Below are positions 8,712 to 17,018 of a DNA stretch of 64,000 nt, piece after piece; positions within the stretch are counted from its first letter, which is position 1; each line of letters opens with the position of its first letter. The notes under the pieces are model-generated. The model was not told where the DNA came from, ran no database searches, and was given only the letters and a program-made list of their open reading frames with translations. Both the position numbers and the translations under genes were made by a program. Source of the stretch: Kordia aestuariivivens (GTDB lineage Bacteria > Bacteroidota > Bacteroidia > Flavobacteriales > Flavobacteriaceae); contig NZ_JACGWS010000005.1 in assembly GCF_014397005.1 (NCBI RefSeq), positions 248,001 to 312,000 on the forward strand, in the 5' to 3' direction.

Positions 8712-10023
8712 TACACTTATATATTTAGTACAAGTCAGTTTTGTGTTTGGAGGCTTCTATTTGTTGTACAAATGGTTGTTTAGCAAATTCACGTTTCATG
8801 CAGTCAATAGAAGTATTTTATTGTTGTTGATTCCGTTTTCGCTCTTGCTTCCGTTTAGTGCGGAATTGTTTCCACAGATTCAAAATTTTGCTTCTCAATT
8901 GCCTTTGATTGAAAATTTTACAGCGTTTTCAGGTTTTGAATATTTCGCAGCTGAAACTCCTGTTGTGACGCATCAAACCATAGATTATGGCTTTTGGATT
9001 GTATTCGCTTATGCGATCGGTGTTTTGTGCTATTTGATACGTTTTATGCGTACGACTTATTCTTTAGTTAAATTAAAAAGAACTGCACAAAAAGTACAAT
9101 TACACCATACAACACTTTATAAAACAGACGTTTCTGAAGTTTTCTCGTATTTCAATTGGATTTTTATTCCAAACACAGAAACTATTGACGAACTCATTAT
9201 TACACACGAAAAAGCACATATTAAACAATTGCATTCTGTCGATGTCATTTTGACGGAACTGTTTATTGCATTTTTCTGGTTTCATCCACTCGCCTATTTG
9301 TATCGAAAATCGTTAAAATCGATTCATGAATTTCAAGCAGATGCGTTTGTATTGAAGCAATACGTAAAGAAATCGACTTATTTAGAATTACTTCTGAAGA
9401 GTCTCGAACCAAAAAACATCAATCCTATATTTAGTTATTTTTCACATCCAACACTCAAAAAACGAATAGAAATGATCACGAAATCACCTTCCAGAAATCG
9501 TTCAAAGTTTTTGTATTTTCTATTGATTCCTGTCATCGCATTTGCGTTTATGGCATTTACAAATTCTAATGAAGTTATAAATTCAAATACGTTTATTCCA
9601 ACAAAAATAGAAACAAGCGGAACGCCTTCACTATTTCCTGTTCAGAATGGAAACATAAAAAATATTTCTTCCCATTTTGGTGTAAAACGAAAGCATTCAA
9701 AGTTGAAAAATACACCATCACATGGCGGAATTGATATTAAAGCAACACCCGGAACTCCTGTGGTTGCAACTGCGGATGGAATTGTGCTAAAAGCTGAAAA
9801 AGAAGGAAATTGGGGAAATTTAATCACGATTTCACACGCTGATGGTTTTGAAACTTGGTACGCACATTTAAAAGGATTCAACACAAAAAATAATTCCACT
9901 GTGAAAAAAGGTGACATTATTGGGTATGTTGGAAATACTGGTTTGTCCACAGCGCCACATTTACACTACGAAGTCCGTCAACACGGAAAACGACTGAATC
10001 CAATGAAATATATTACAGAATAA
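8704..10023 (+). CDS. M56 (BlaR1-like) membrane metalloprotease fused to an M23 peptidase domain
   Basis: A 439-residue protein with two metallopeptidase modules. Residues 1-290 are the M56 part: hydrophobic segments at about 5-25, 35-55 and 95-110, zinc motif HEKAH (His168, Glu169, His172), a FFWFHPLAYLY segment, and a last membrane helix near 275-290. Residues about 320-439 are an M23 LytM-type endopeptidase domain with HGGIDIKATPGTPV (His340, Asp344) and HLHYEV near 420. The M23 part probably faces the periplasm and binds or cuts peptidoglycan. This would couple wall sensing to release of the BlaI repressor (inference). It overlaps the BlaI gene by 8 bp. The fusion is known among Bacteroidota. 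Confidence 0.9.
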   Translation: MNSTLIYLVQVSFVFGGFYLLYKWLFSKFTFHAVNRSILLLLIPFSLLLPFSAELFPQIQNFASQLPLIENFTAFSGFEYFAAETPVVTHQTIDYGFWIVFAYAIGVLCYLIRFMRTTYSLVKLKRTAQKVQLHHTTLYKTDVSEVFSYFNWIFIPNTETIDELIITHEKAHIKQLHSVDVILTELFIAFFWFHPLAYLYRKSLKSIHEFQADAFVLKQYVKKSTYLELLLKSLEPKNINPIFSYFSHPTLKKRIEMITKSPSRNRSKFLYFLLIPVIAFAFMAFTNSNEVINSNTFIPTKIETSGTPSLFPVQNGNIKNISSHFGVKRKHSKLKNTPSHGGIDIKATPGTPVVATADGIVLKAEKEGNWGNLITISHADGFETWYAHLKGFNTKNNSTVKKGDIIGYVGNTGLSTAPHLHYEVRQHGKRLNPMKYITE

Positions 10024-10120
10024 ATCCCAACTATTAGAGTACAATTATTTTACTAGGAATGCGTTATACATGCAGATCCCCAAAAATCTATTATATAAAA
10101 CTAAATTGAAGAACTACCGT

Positions 10121-11047
10121 ATGAAATCATTTTTTTTGATCGTTTGTGCACTTATGATAAGTATTTGTGTGCACAGTCAAACACAAGATAGCTTAGCAAT
10201 TGAGAAAGACCATTTTGAGACTATTTCTCCTATTATTTCGCTTGCGCTGAAAGCATTACAGAACGATACTATTCCAAAAGATTCCGATGAAAAAGATTGG
10301 ATTGCTGAAAACTGGAACACAAAAGTGTTTAATCCTTATAAGAAAGTTAAAAAGAGCTACCCGTTACATATTTCGTTTGAAGATAGCACGTACGCATCTC
10401 CGATAAACCGTAAAAAAGTAATTACATCACGTTATGGTTGGCGAAATCGAAGACCACACAACGGAATTGATATTGACTTAATTACAGGCGATAACGTTAT
10501 GGCAATGTTTGATGGTGTTGTTAGATATGTAAATAGACATTCCGGACACGGAAAAACAGTGGTTGTACGCCATTTTAACGGCTTAGAGACTGTGTATGCA
10601 CATTTATCACGTCAATCTGTAAAAGTGAATGATACGGTTCAAAAAGGACAAGTTATTGGAAAAGGTGGCACGACAGGAAATGCACGCGGAAGTCATTTGC
10701 ATTTAGAAGTATTGTTTCAAGGAATTCCAATTCACCCAGAATATTTGTTTGATTTTTCAAATGAAGAGCATACCATACGAAGCAACGAAATTTGGGTCAC
10801 CAAAAAATGGACAGCAGCATACAGACATAATTCTAAGCGCAAATCGAAAGTAGAAGTTTGTACAACTGAAGCTGAGGCAATTCAAAGTAAAGCAGACGAA
10901 AAAAAGATTTATACTGTGCGTCGCGGCGATACATTATCGAGAATTTCTAATAAATACAATGTTTCGATTGCATCTTTGTGCAAAGAGAATTCAATTCGTA
11001 GAACGAGTACATTAAAGGTTGGACAGAAATTGATTGTTACGCAATAG
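10121..11047 (+). CDS. Secreted M23 peptidase with C-terminal LysM domain
   Basis: About 308 residues from the ATG at 10121, chosen because it opens a signal peptide (MKSFFLIVCALMISICVHSQ); the upstream frame from 10070 has none. The central M23/LytM domain has RPHNGIDIDLITGDNV and GSHLHLEV, with the zinc ligands His, Asp and His. The C-terminal YTVRRGDTLSRISNKYNVSI...LKVGQKLIV is one LysM peptidoglycan-binding unit. It should be a periplasmic peptidoglycan endopeptidase. It follows the BlaI/M56-M23 pair by about 100 bp and probably belongs to the same regulon, perhaps as its effector (inference). Confidence 0.92.
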   Translation: MKSFFLIVCALMISICVHSQTQDSLAIEKDHFETISPIISLALKALQNDTIPKDSDEKDWIAENWNTKVFNPYKKVKKSYPLHISFEDSTYASPINRKKVITSRYGWRNRRPHNGIDIDLITGDNVMAMFDGVVRYVNRHSGHGKTVVVRHFNGLETVYAHLSRQSVKVNDTVQKGQVIGKGGTTGNARGSHLHLEVLFQGIPIHPEYLFDFSNEEHTIRSNEIWVTKKWTAAYRHNSKRKSKVEVCTTEAEAIQSKADEKKIYTVRRGDTLSRISNKYNVSIASLCKENSIRRTSTLKVGQKLIVTQ

Positions 11048-11072
11048 CTTTTCCAAGAAATTTATAAACCTT

Positions 11073-12230
11073 CTAAAGTTTAGCCAGTTTATTTTTTAAA
11101 AAACCAGCGCTGCTATCCGTTTCTATTTCTAACCAAACTGGTAAGTGATCACTTATTTGATTGCGTTTCCAATACGCATTAAAATATTTTATAAACTTCT
11201 GATCACTTGTTAAGGTTGCTGGATTATCCTTGTGTTCCAACATTAAATCGTGATAATTCGCTATTTCTTCGGGCGTATTTATATAGACATAGTTAAAGAG
11301 ATTAAAAACGCCTCCAACCTCTTTGTCATTGCTATCTTTTACGAGTTTGAAATATTTGCTTACTCTAAGAAATATTCGATCATAGATTTGATTTAGGCTC
11401 GTATTTGTAAATTTTCCAAGCAAGCTTTCACTTTCTGAAAAACCTTCATCTGTAATTAGTTTTACGATATCATCATCATTTTTGTAAAGATTGGTGTCTC
11501 CTAAAATGATCATATTCCGATTTTCATCATTTACGGCATCTTTCATTCGTTCTTTTAATACTTCTATTAAAAGCTTTACTTCTTCCTTTCGGATTTCTTG
11601 ATCCGTAGGTTTATTAGGACCATTACTATCATCTCCAGGATGTAGATGTACACTTAGTATTGAAAACTTTTTCCATCCGCTTTCAAAACCTGCAAAAGAA
11701 GGCGTTCTTTTAAGTTGTCTTAAAATTGGTTGTGCAGACAATAGATCTTCTGGAATTACAACTTCGCCTGATAGTCCAGAATGCGTAACACGCCTAGAAT
11801 CATATATAAAACCAAATCGTTCATCATTACCCGAATTACCTTCGGTTACGTCACTTAGCGTATATTTCCAATCACTACCAAGCAATCGTATTATTTTTTT
11901 GAAGTGTGAAAGATTGCCATTGATTTCTTGTACTGAAATGATATCAAAAGCACTTATAATTTCAGCGATATAGTATAATGATTCAGGAGTTCTGTCTCGT
12001 AATCTTCCAAAGTTTTTGATATTCCAAGATGCTAATAGCAAGTTTTGATCAACTTTTTTGTTTGGTATTTGATCTCTAATTCCAGCTTTAAGTCTGTTCA
12101 TATTGAGAATGGTTCTCTTTTTGTCTTCATCTGTCATCATGCGTTGAAAATTGTCTTTTTCATCGAGCATGATTAAAGAATATCGATCATTTCTTAACTC
12201 ACTGTCAGGTCTTAAATCATTGTACCACAT
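11073..12230 (-). CDS. Endonuclease/exonuclease/phosphatase (EEP) family protein
   Basis: A 385-residue protein with the ordered EEP motifs: LLASWNIKNFG (Asn), IISVQEI (Glu, metal), LSVHLHPGDD, IILGDTNLYKND (GDxN) and QISDHLPVWLEI (SDH, catalytic His). The family includes DNase I-like nucleases and phosphodiesterases. There is no signal peptide, so it is likely cytoplasmic. The N-terminal 55 residues are charged and not part of the fold. It is monocistronic between the M23 gene (convergent) and a LytTR regulator (divergent). Specific substrate is not deducible. Confidence 0.85.
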   Translation of the reverse strand: MWYNDLRPDSELRNDRYSLIMLDEKDNFQRMMTDEDKKRTILNMNRLKAGIRDQIPNKKVDQNLLLASWNIKNFGRLRDRTPESLYYIAEIISAFDIISVQEINGNLSHFKKIIRLLGSDWKYTLSDVTEGNSGNDERFGFIYDSRRVTHSGLSGEVVIPEDLLSAQPILRQLKRTPSFAGFESGWKKFSILSVHLHPGDDSNGPNKPTDQEIRKEEVKLLIEVLKERMKDAVNDENRNMIILGDTNLYKNDDDIVKLITDEGFSESESLLGKFTNTSLNQIYDRIFLRVSKYFKLVKDSNDKEVGGVFNLFNYVYINTPEEIANYHDLMLEHKDNPATLTSDQKFIKYFNAYWKRNQISDHLPVWLEIETDSSAGFLKNKLAKL

Positions 12231-12397
12231 AATAAAATTGTTTAATACTCTAATTTACAGATATTTAAAATATATTATGTTAATTTAATGTTAAGCCTAT
12301 TACTACAAAAACAAATCAAAAATCTTATACTAAATACTGAATTAAATATTTATAGTTTTTAAGATAAAGCCTAAATTAGCACCTCAAATCTAACCTT

Positions 12398-13264
12398 TTG
12401 ATTTCAAAGCTGATAAAATACCTTCAAGAACCGTATCCGTATTTATATAGAAATACACAGCGTTTGTTGCTTTTTTTAGGAATTATAAGTGCATTGAGTT
12501 TTTTCTTCTCCTATACTTTTGAACCTTTTGAAGTGAATGTTGCTGAGCATAAGATGGATTATTTCTGGATTTCGTTTATTCATGCGTTTTTACCGTTTCC
12601 GATTGCGTTTGTATACTTTACAATCGTCAATTGGAGCCTGAAAGATGATTCGCGTTGGACATTGGGAAAAGAGATTTTTCACTTATCAATTCTGCTACTT
12701 TGTATTGGAATTACAGATTTTTTGATTCGAGATGTTATTTACGACAATCCAAATAATTGGTCGCTTCGGTACTTTTTTGAAGAAATTCGGAATACGTTCT
12801 TAGTCGGCACTTTGTTATTGATTATTGTGCTTCCGCTCAATTTAGAACGCTTGATTTATAAAAGCACTAAAAGCCTCAAAAGATTGAAGCTTCAAGCACC
12901 GAATAAAAGCATCAAACAACAACTTGTCAATATTGCATCCTTCACAGAGAATTATCAATTTGATATCGCGCAGTTTCTATTCGCGAAAGTGGAAAGTAAT
13001 TATACCGAAATTTACATTTATAATGATTCAGAAGTCAAAAAAATACTGCTTCGCATTACATTAAAAGAACTTGAAACACAGTTGCAAGCATTTCCTAATA
13101 TTTATAAAACACATCGCTCCTACTTGGTTAATTTGCAGAAAATAACAGCTTGCACAGGAAATGCGCAAGGTTATCAATTGTCCTTAGAAGATTATTCAGG
13201 AACCGTTCCTGTTTCCCGCTCGAATATTACAGCGTTTAATGCTTATTTTTCAAAAATGACATAA
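12398..13264 (+). CDS. Membrane-anchored LytTR-family transcriptional regulator
   Basis: A 288-residue protein read from a TTG start. The first 150 residues hold four likely transmembrane helices, including RLLLFLGIISALSFFFSY and TFLVGTLLLIIVLPL. The C-terminal 100 residues are a LytTR DNA-binding domain (FAKVESNYTEIYIYND...IYKTHRSYLVNLQKI...VPVSRSN). Such membrane LytTR proteins are frequent in Bacteroidota and act without a receiver domain. It converges on the small RiPP-like peptide gene at 13299-13442 with a shared hairpin between them. Whether it regulates that peptide is untested. Confidence 0.87.
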   Translation: MISKLIKYLQEPYPYLYRNTQRLLLFLGIISALSFFFSYTFEPFEVNVAEHKMDYFWISFIHAFLPFPIAFVYFTIVNWSLKDDSRWTLGKEIFHLSILLLCIGITDFLIRDVIYDNPNNWSLRYFFEEIRNTFLVGTLLLIIVLPLNLERLIYKSTKSLKRLKLQAPNKSIKQQLVNIASFTENYQFDIAQFLFAKVESNYTEIYIYNDSEVKKILLRITLKELETQLQAFPNIYKTHRSYLVNLQKITACTGNAQGYQLSLEDYSGTVPVSRSNITAFNAYFSKMT

Positions 13265-13266
13265 AA

Positions 13267-13286
13267 AAGCGAACCGAAGCTCGCTT
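13267..13286 (-). terminator. UUCG-type hairpin terminator after the RiPP-like gene
   Basis: On the minus strand an 8 bp stem (AAGCGAGC, one G-T pair) with a TTCG loop is followed by a run of T, 13 bp after the peptide stop. It also lies just after the convergent LytTR stop, so it may serve both. Confidence 0.75.
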
Positions 13287-13298
13287 CCAATTAGACTA

Positions 13299-13442
13299 TT
13301 AATCATCACAACTTCCATACCGATTCGTTACACACCAACGGCAGTTTGTATGGTTTGATCCTGCACCTTTGATATGATTTATTTTAAAATTGGAAATTGC
13401 TTTTTTGTTTAGCGCTAATGACTTTAGATTTCTTTTTTTCAT
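13299..13442 (-). CDS. Small RiPP precursor-like peptide (class I lanthipeptide type leader)
   Basis: A 47-residue open frame from ATG 13442. The leader MKKRNLKSLALNKKAIS shares 12 of 17 residues with the peptide gene at 48505. It resembles leaders that databases call class I lanthipeptide precursors in Flavobacteriia (recollection, not checked). A glycine-containing KGAGSN segment separates it from a core with Cys34, Cys37, Cys45, Trp36, and Ser/Thr residues that could form lanthionine rings. The gene has its own UUCG hairpin terminator. No LanB, LanC or peptide exporter is within this window, so it is an orphan. Alternatively it is a small Cys protein without modification. Confidence 0.72.
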   Translation of the reverse strand: MKKRNLKSLALNKKAISNFKINHIKGAGSNHTNCRWCVTNRYGSCDD

Positions 13443-13530
13443 GATATATTATTTATGATTAACATGAAAGTTATAAAATAATATCAGTAATCCTGTATGG
13501 TAATACCGTAGTAATTAAGAACTATTTTAC

Positions 13531-13545
13531 TTGAGCGAAGTCGAA
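13531..13545. repeat. Dispersed intergenic motif TTGAGCGAAGTCGAA
   Basis: Reverse orientation copy of the CTTCGACT-CGCTCAA motif also seen near 29741, 32986 and 36436. Such motifs recur between genes in flavobacteria. Confidence 0.45.
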
Positions 13546-13643
13546 ACGTGTATTTCGTCACTTTCCCTTGCAAACAGTCACATTCAAAGAGGTTTTATGA
13601 AAATCATTAGTATGTTTGTCACATCAAAAAAGGAACGGTTTTT

Positions 13644-14750
13644 ATGGCGACACTACGCAGGTATGATTTAGATTGGTTACGCGTTATTGCGATTTTGGCA
13701 GTATATCTTCATCACGTTGGAATGCCTTTTAACGGCGATGATTTTCACATCATGAATACGGATTCGAGCAAATTATTAGACGATATGATGGTGTTTTTTG
13801 AGCAATTTCGATTGCCCTTATTGTTCTTAATTTCTGGAACTGGAACTATTTTTGCCTTTTCAAAACGAACTTGGATTCAATTCACAAAAGAACGTGCTGT
13901 TCGGTTGCTTGTTCCGCTGTTTTTTGGTGTATTAATCATTGTGCCGCCACAAACCTATTTTGAACATATCAACGAATATGCTTCCTATTTTGAGGTGTAT
14001 AAAAATGCTGATTTTGGCATCAATCATCTTTGGTTTATTGAAAACCTATTTTGGATTTCATTAGCTGTGATTCCACTGATTTTATTCTTAAAATCTTCAA
14101 AATCAAATCGTTTGTTGTGCTTTTTTGAACAAATTACGGCTAAAAAGTTTGGCGTTTTCTTTGGCGTACTTCCGTTAATCTTGATTTTAATTAGTTCAAA
14201 AAAATACTTTCCAAGCGACAGCAAAGACATTTTAAATCTGTCTTCCACTTTTTATTACGGTTTCTTTTTTGTGATGGGGATTTTGTTCGCTTCCGCAGAA
14301 GGTACTTGGATTCACTTGAAGCAGTTTCGCAAATTAAACGCCGTTTTGTTCATCATAAGTACGATCGTTTTCTATGCGTACTATTTCATGCCGAGCGAAT
14401 GGATTTCACCATATTTAACCATCAATCAACGTTGGAATCTTTGGTACATTGTCTGCTGTTTAGTTGGTTGGACGTTTGTAACGACACTTTTAGGATACGC
14501 GCAAATTTGGTTCAATAAGAAAAGTGTATTGGTTCAAAAACTCAACGAAGCAATTTATCCGTTTTACATTTTGCATCAAACAGTACTGATTGTGTTGGCG
14601 TATTACATCATTCAGTTTGAGCTGAATATTCCATTAAAAATGTTGTTATTATTGGTGACTTCTTTCCCAATTATTATACTGATTTACAGATTCTTAGTGT
14701 ATCCGTTTAAAATTACGCGTGTACTATTTGGAATGAAGAAACGAGTGTGA
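13644..14750 (+). CDS. Integral membrane acyltransferase (Acyl_transf_3 family)
   Basis: A 368-residue polytopic membrane protein. The opening RRYDLDWLRVIAILAVYLHHVGMPF is the acyltransferase-3 signature, with the conserved His in the first helix (HHVG); RLPLLFLISGTGTIFAFSKRT and about eight more hydrophobic segments follow. These enzymes move acetyl or succinyl groups across the membrane onto glucans, lipopolysaccharide or other surface sugars; the sequence resembles MdoC/OpgC-like members. The substrate is unknown. Its stop is 1 bp from the stop of the convergent epimerase gene. Confidence 0.88.
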   Translation: MATLRRYDLDWLRVIAILAVYLHHVGMPFNGDDFHIMNTDSSKLLDDMMVFFEQFRLPLLFLISGTGTIFAFSKRTWIQFTKERAVRLLVPLFFGVLIIVPPQTYFEHINEYASYFEVYKNADFGINHLWFIENLFWISLAVIPLILFLKSSKSNRLLCFFEQITAKKFGVFFGVLPLILILISSKKYFPSDSKDILNLSSTFYYGFFFVMGILFASAEGTWIHLKQFRKLNAVLFIISTIVFYAYYFMPSEWISPYLTINQRWNLWYIVCCLVGWTFVTTLLGYAQIWFNKKSVLVQKLNEAIYPFYILHQTVLIVLAYYIIQFELNIPLKMLLLLVTSFPIIILIYRFLVYPFKITRVLFGMKKRV

Positions 14751-14751
14751 T

Positions 14752-15732
14752 CTAATTCACTATTTTTTCAATAAGACTCAGTTGTTTTCCTCTATCGATT
14801 CCATAGTTTGGAATTGGCCAATGTAGTGAATTGTAATATTCGATAGTTTCGCTCACCGAAGTTTTAAAGTCCGTACATTTTAATTGGTAATTGTCAATTA
14901 TTTTTTTGTTGTTAAACACGGAATACTCACTGTCTATCCAAACGGGCATATCAGTCCATTCAGCTATTTTATTCGCTTTTAGAAAGTGTGAACTCGCATT
15001 TATGAATATTGGTTTGTTTCCTGTTTCTTCTAATGTAAAGTCTATTATTTGTCGAATTGAAGCTTCTGTCGTCGTTGTAATATTGTAGCTTTCTCTATCT
15101 GGTTTTTCAACAATCGTTTTTTCAATTGCAGTTACTAAATCATGCACATACGTTAAAGAAAATAACGGTTTCCCGTGATTTGGAACTAAGATTTTATCAT
15201 ACTTTTTTGCTTGGTGCAACCAATAGTAAAATCGATCTGTCGGATCATATTTTCCATAGACTAAATCAGGTCGTAAAATTGTATAGTTAATTTTAGAAGA
15301 TTCAAGTATTCGTTCACATTCAGCTTTTCTGTTTCCGTACGAATTGGTTGATTGATCGCTGAATTGAGTTTTATTACAGGTTTTAAGTAAATCGTTTTCA
15401 ATCCCAAAATTAACTTTTACATCTTCGTACACAGAACAGGTTGAAATGAAAATGTATTTTTTCAAATTTGACGAAAGTCCGCTTAAAATATCGATCAACG
15501 ATTGTGGAAAATAACAAGAAAGATCAATAATATAATCCCAATTCGTTTGATGAATTCGTTTTACATCACTGGAATTACGATCGCCAATAATCCTTTTAAT
15601 TTTAGGAAATAGTTCAGGATTCGTGATTCCTCTGTTGAAAATTGTTACATCGTATTTTTTAGTTGCAGACAGCTTTTCTATGAGATTTCTACCAATAAAA
15701 TTGGTGCCGCCAATTATCAAGATCTTATCCAT
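14752..15732 (-). CDS. NAD-dependent epimerase/dehydratase (extended SDR)
   Basis: A 326-residue protein with an N-terminal Rossmann signature, ILIIGGTNFIGRNLI (GGTxFIG), the strand DYIIDLSCYFP, and FISTCSVYEDV (Ser/Thr of the active site). The catalytic pair is in SYGNRKAECE (YxxxK near residue 130). The rest matches sugar-nucleotide epimerase/dehydratases, also called reductases of the CSP41-like group. It is cytoplasmic. The stop abuts the convergent acyltransferase, and the start is 25 bp from the Imm53-like gene on the same strand. Exact substrate is unresolved. Confidence 0.83.
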   Translation of the reverse strand: MDKILIIGGTNFIGRNLIEKLSATKKYDVTIFNRGITNPELFPKIKRIIGDRNSSDVKRIHQTNWDYIIDLSCYFPQSLIDILSGLSSNLKKYIFISTCSVYEDVKVNFGIENDLLKTCNKTQFSDQSTNSYGNRKAECERILESSKINYTILRPDLVYGKYDPTDRFYYWLHQAKKYDKILVPNHGKPLFSLTYVHDLVTAIEKTIVEKPDRESYNITTTTEASIRQIIDFTLEETGNKPIFINASSHFLKANKIAEWTDMPVWIDSEYSVFNNKKIIDNYQLKCTDFKTSVSETIEYYNSLHWPIPNYGIDRGKQLSLIEKIVN

Positions 15733-15757
15733 ATCAGTTTTGTTGCATCATACGTTA

Positions 15758-16072
15758 TCAGCCAATTGTATTATTTTCAATTTTCTCAATCATTTCTTTG
15801 AATAAACCTAATAGAAAAATTAGTTTCCCAGAATCGCCTGCTGCGTTAAATTTTTGGTTTTCAATTTTTACACCATACCAATCTTGTTTGCTGTTTTCGT
15901 TCAAAATCCAATCTAGATTCATACTCGCTATTGAAGTCTTTGAGATATCAATTTCAACGTCCCAACCTGGATTATCCAAGGTAGTAATTTGAATTCCATC
16001 ACCATGTTCCCAATCTCCATCACAATTACTCTTGAACCAATTCTGTATCCAGTCTAAAATATCCATTTGCAT
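15758..16072 (-). CDS. Imm53-family immunity protein (orphan)
   Basis: About 104 residues from ATG 16072 (16066 is also possible; the frame stays open to 16117 but the extra residues are basic and unlike the family). The core DILDWIQNWFKSNCDGDWEH and GIQITTLDNPGWDVEIDI match the Imm53 signature (W..W....CDGDWEH, TLDNPGW) as I remember it. Imm53 proteins neutralise toxins of polymorphic toxin systems. No toxin gene with a matching C-terminal domain lies beside it: the neighbours are an epimerase and a DUF4386 protein. So it is an orphan immunity gene or has a housekeeping role. Confidence 0.78.
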   Translation of the reverse strand: MQMDILDWIQNWFKSNCDGDWEHGDGIQITTLDNPGWDVEIDISKTSIASMNLDWILNENSKQDWYGVKIENQKFNAAGDSGKLIFLLGLFKEMIEKIENNTIG

Positions 16073-16200
16073 TACGTTATTAAAATTGATCTGTTTTTGT
16101 GATCTTTTTTGTTTCAAATCGAAACTACACGTTTCTTAACTAAAATCATAATCATTAAGAGAATTTTAATGTTCAGCGTTGCTACAATTTCCAATAAAGA

Positions 16201-16231
16201 CAAAAGCGCAACAGAATTTGTTGCGCTTTTG
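16201..16231 (-). terminator. Hairpin terminator after the DUF4386 gene
   Basis: A 13 bp perfect stem (CAAAAGCGCAACA) with a 5 nt loop lies about 40 bp past the stop of the minus-strand DUF4386 gene. Confidence 0.65.
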
Positions 16232-16269
16232 CTAATAATTTTATGTTGGAAACATAGTATTCTTCTAGT

Positions 16270-16938
16270 CTACTTTGCTTCTTCTTGTGAATTAAATCCT
16301 TTAATTAATAACCAAATTGGAAGTAATAATTGAACCAAGCCCATTGGCATCATCATATTCATACTGATCCCATTTCCAAAAATGGAAAACACTATTTCAG
16401 TAAACATGAGCAATACTGCAACAATTCCGAATATCGAAATAACTCTTGGAATTAACTTCGAAACGTACAATGCATAATACAAGAAAAAGACTGGGAAACA
16501 AGATATTAATAGTGAAAAATAATGTGTCCAAGAATGCCTTTCATACAGCAAGGTTCCCATAAGATGTAGTGAATCAGAAGTACTATTTCCACTTTCTACA
16601 TATACATTACTCAAATCTAACAGCGATAACACGCTGATATTATCAACAAAGATGGCTACAAACCCTAGAATAGAGAATGCTACATATATAAATGCCAAAT
16701 TGTAATTATGCCGCTTAAATATGGGCAATAATAATATTGCAATTGTAATCGATAATACACCGCTTATAATTCCAAATAAGGTAGAAATTATAATTTGATT
16801 TCCATTAGCAGCAGTAGCTGTGAGAAAATCATCTGCAAAGAGTGAACTTTGTAAAAATTGATACATTGTTACACCAATAGCGAAAATGAGCAAGAAAAGT
16901 ATTCCTACGATTCTTGCCGTTTTTTTGTTTGAATTCAT
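16270..16938 (-). CDS. DUF4386-type integral membrane protein
   Basis: A 222-residue protein with about six hydrophobic segments. The opening NSNKKTARIVGILFLLIFAIGVTMYQFL, the loop NYNLAFIYVAFSILGFVAIF and the C-terminal MMMPMGLVQLLLPIWLLIKGF follow the DUF4386 pattern (K-x-A-R-I-A/V-G at the start, IWLLIKGF at the end). Function unknown. It lies 80 bp downstream of the DUF2306/beta-lactamase fusion on the same strand and may be expressed with it. Confidence 0.82.
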   Translation of the reverse strand: MNSNKKTARIVGILFLLIFAIGVTMYQFLQSSLFADDFLTATAANGNQIIISTLFGIISGVLSITIAILLLPIFKRHNYNLAFIYVAFSILGFVAIFVDNISVLSLLDLSNVYVESGNSTSDSLHLMGTLLYERHSWTHYFSLLISCFPVFFLYYALYVSKLIPRVISIFGIVAVLLMFTEIVFSIFGNGISMNMMMPMGLVQLLLPIWLLIKGFNSQEEAK

Positions 16939-17018
16939 TGTATTGTTTTTTTGATTGATAGCTTGTAAGACGTGCTAAAATTCAGAATGTTACAATAAAC
17001 TACTATTTCCGCTTTGCT

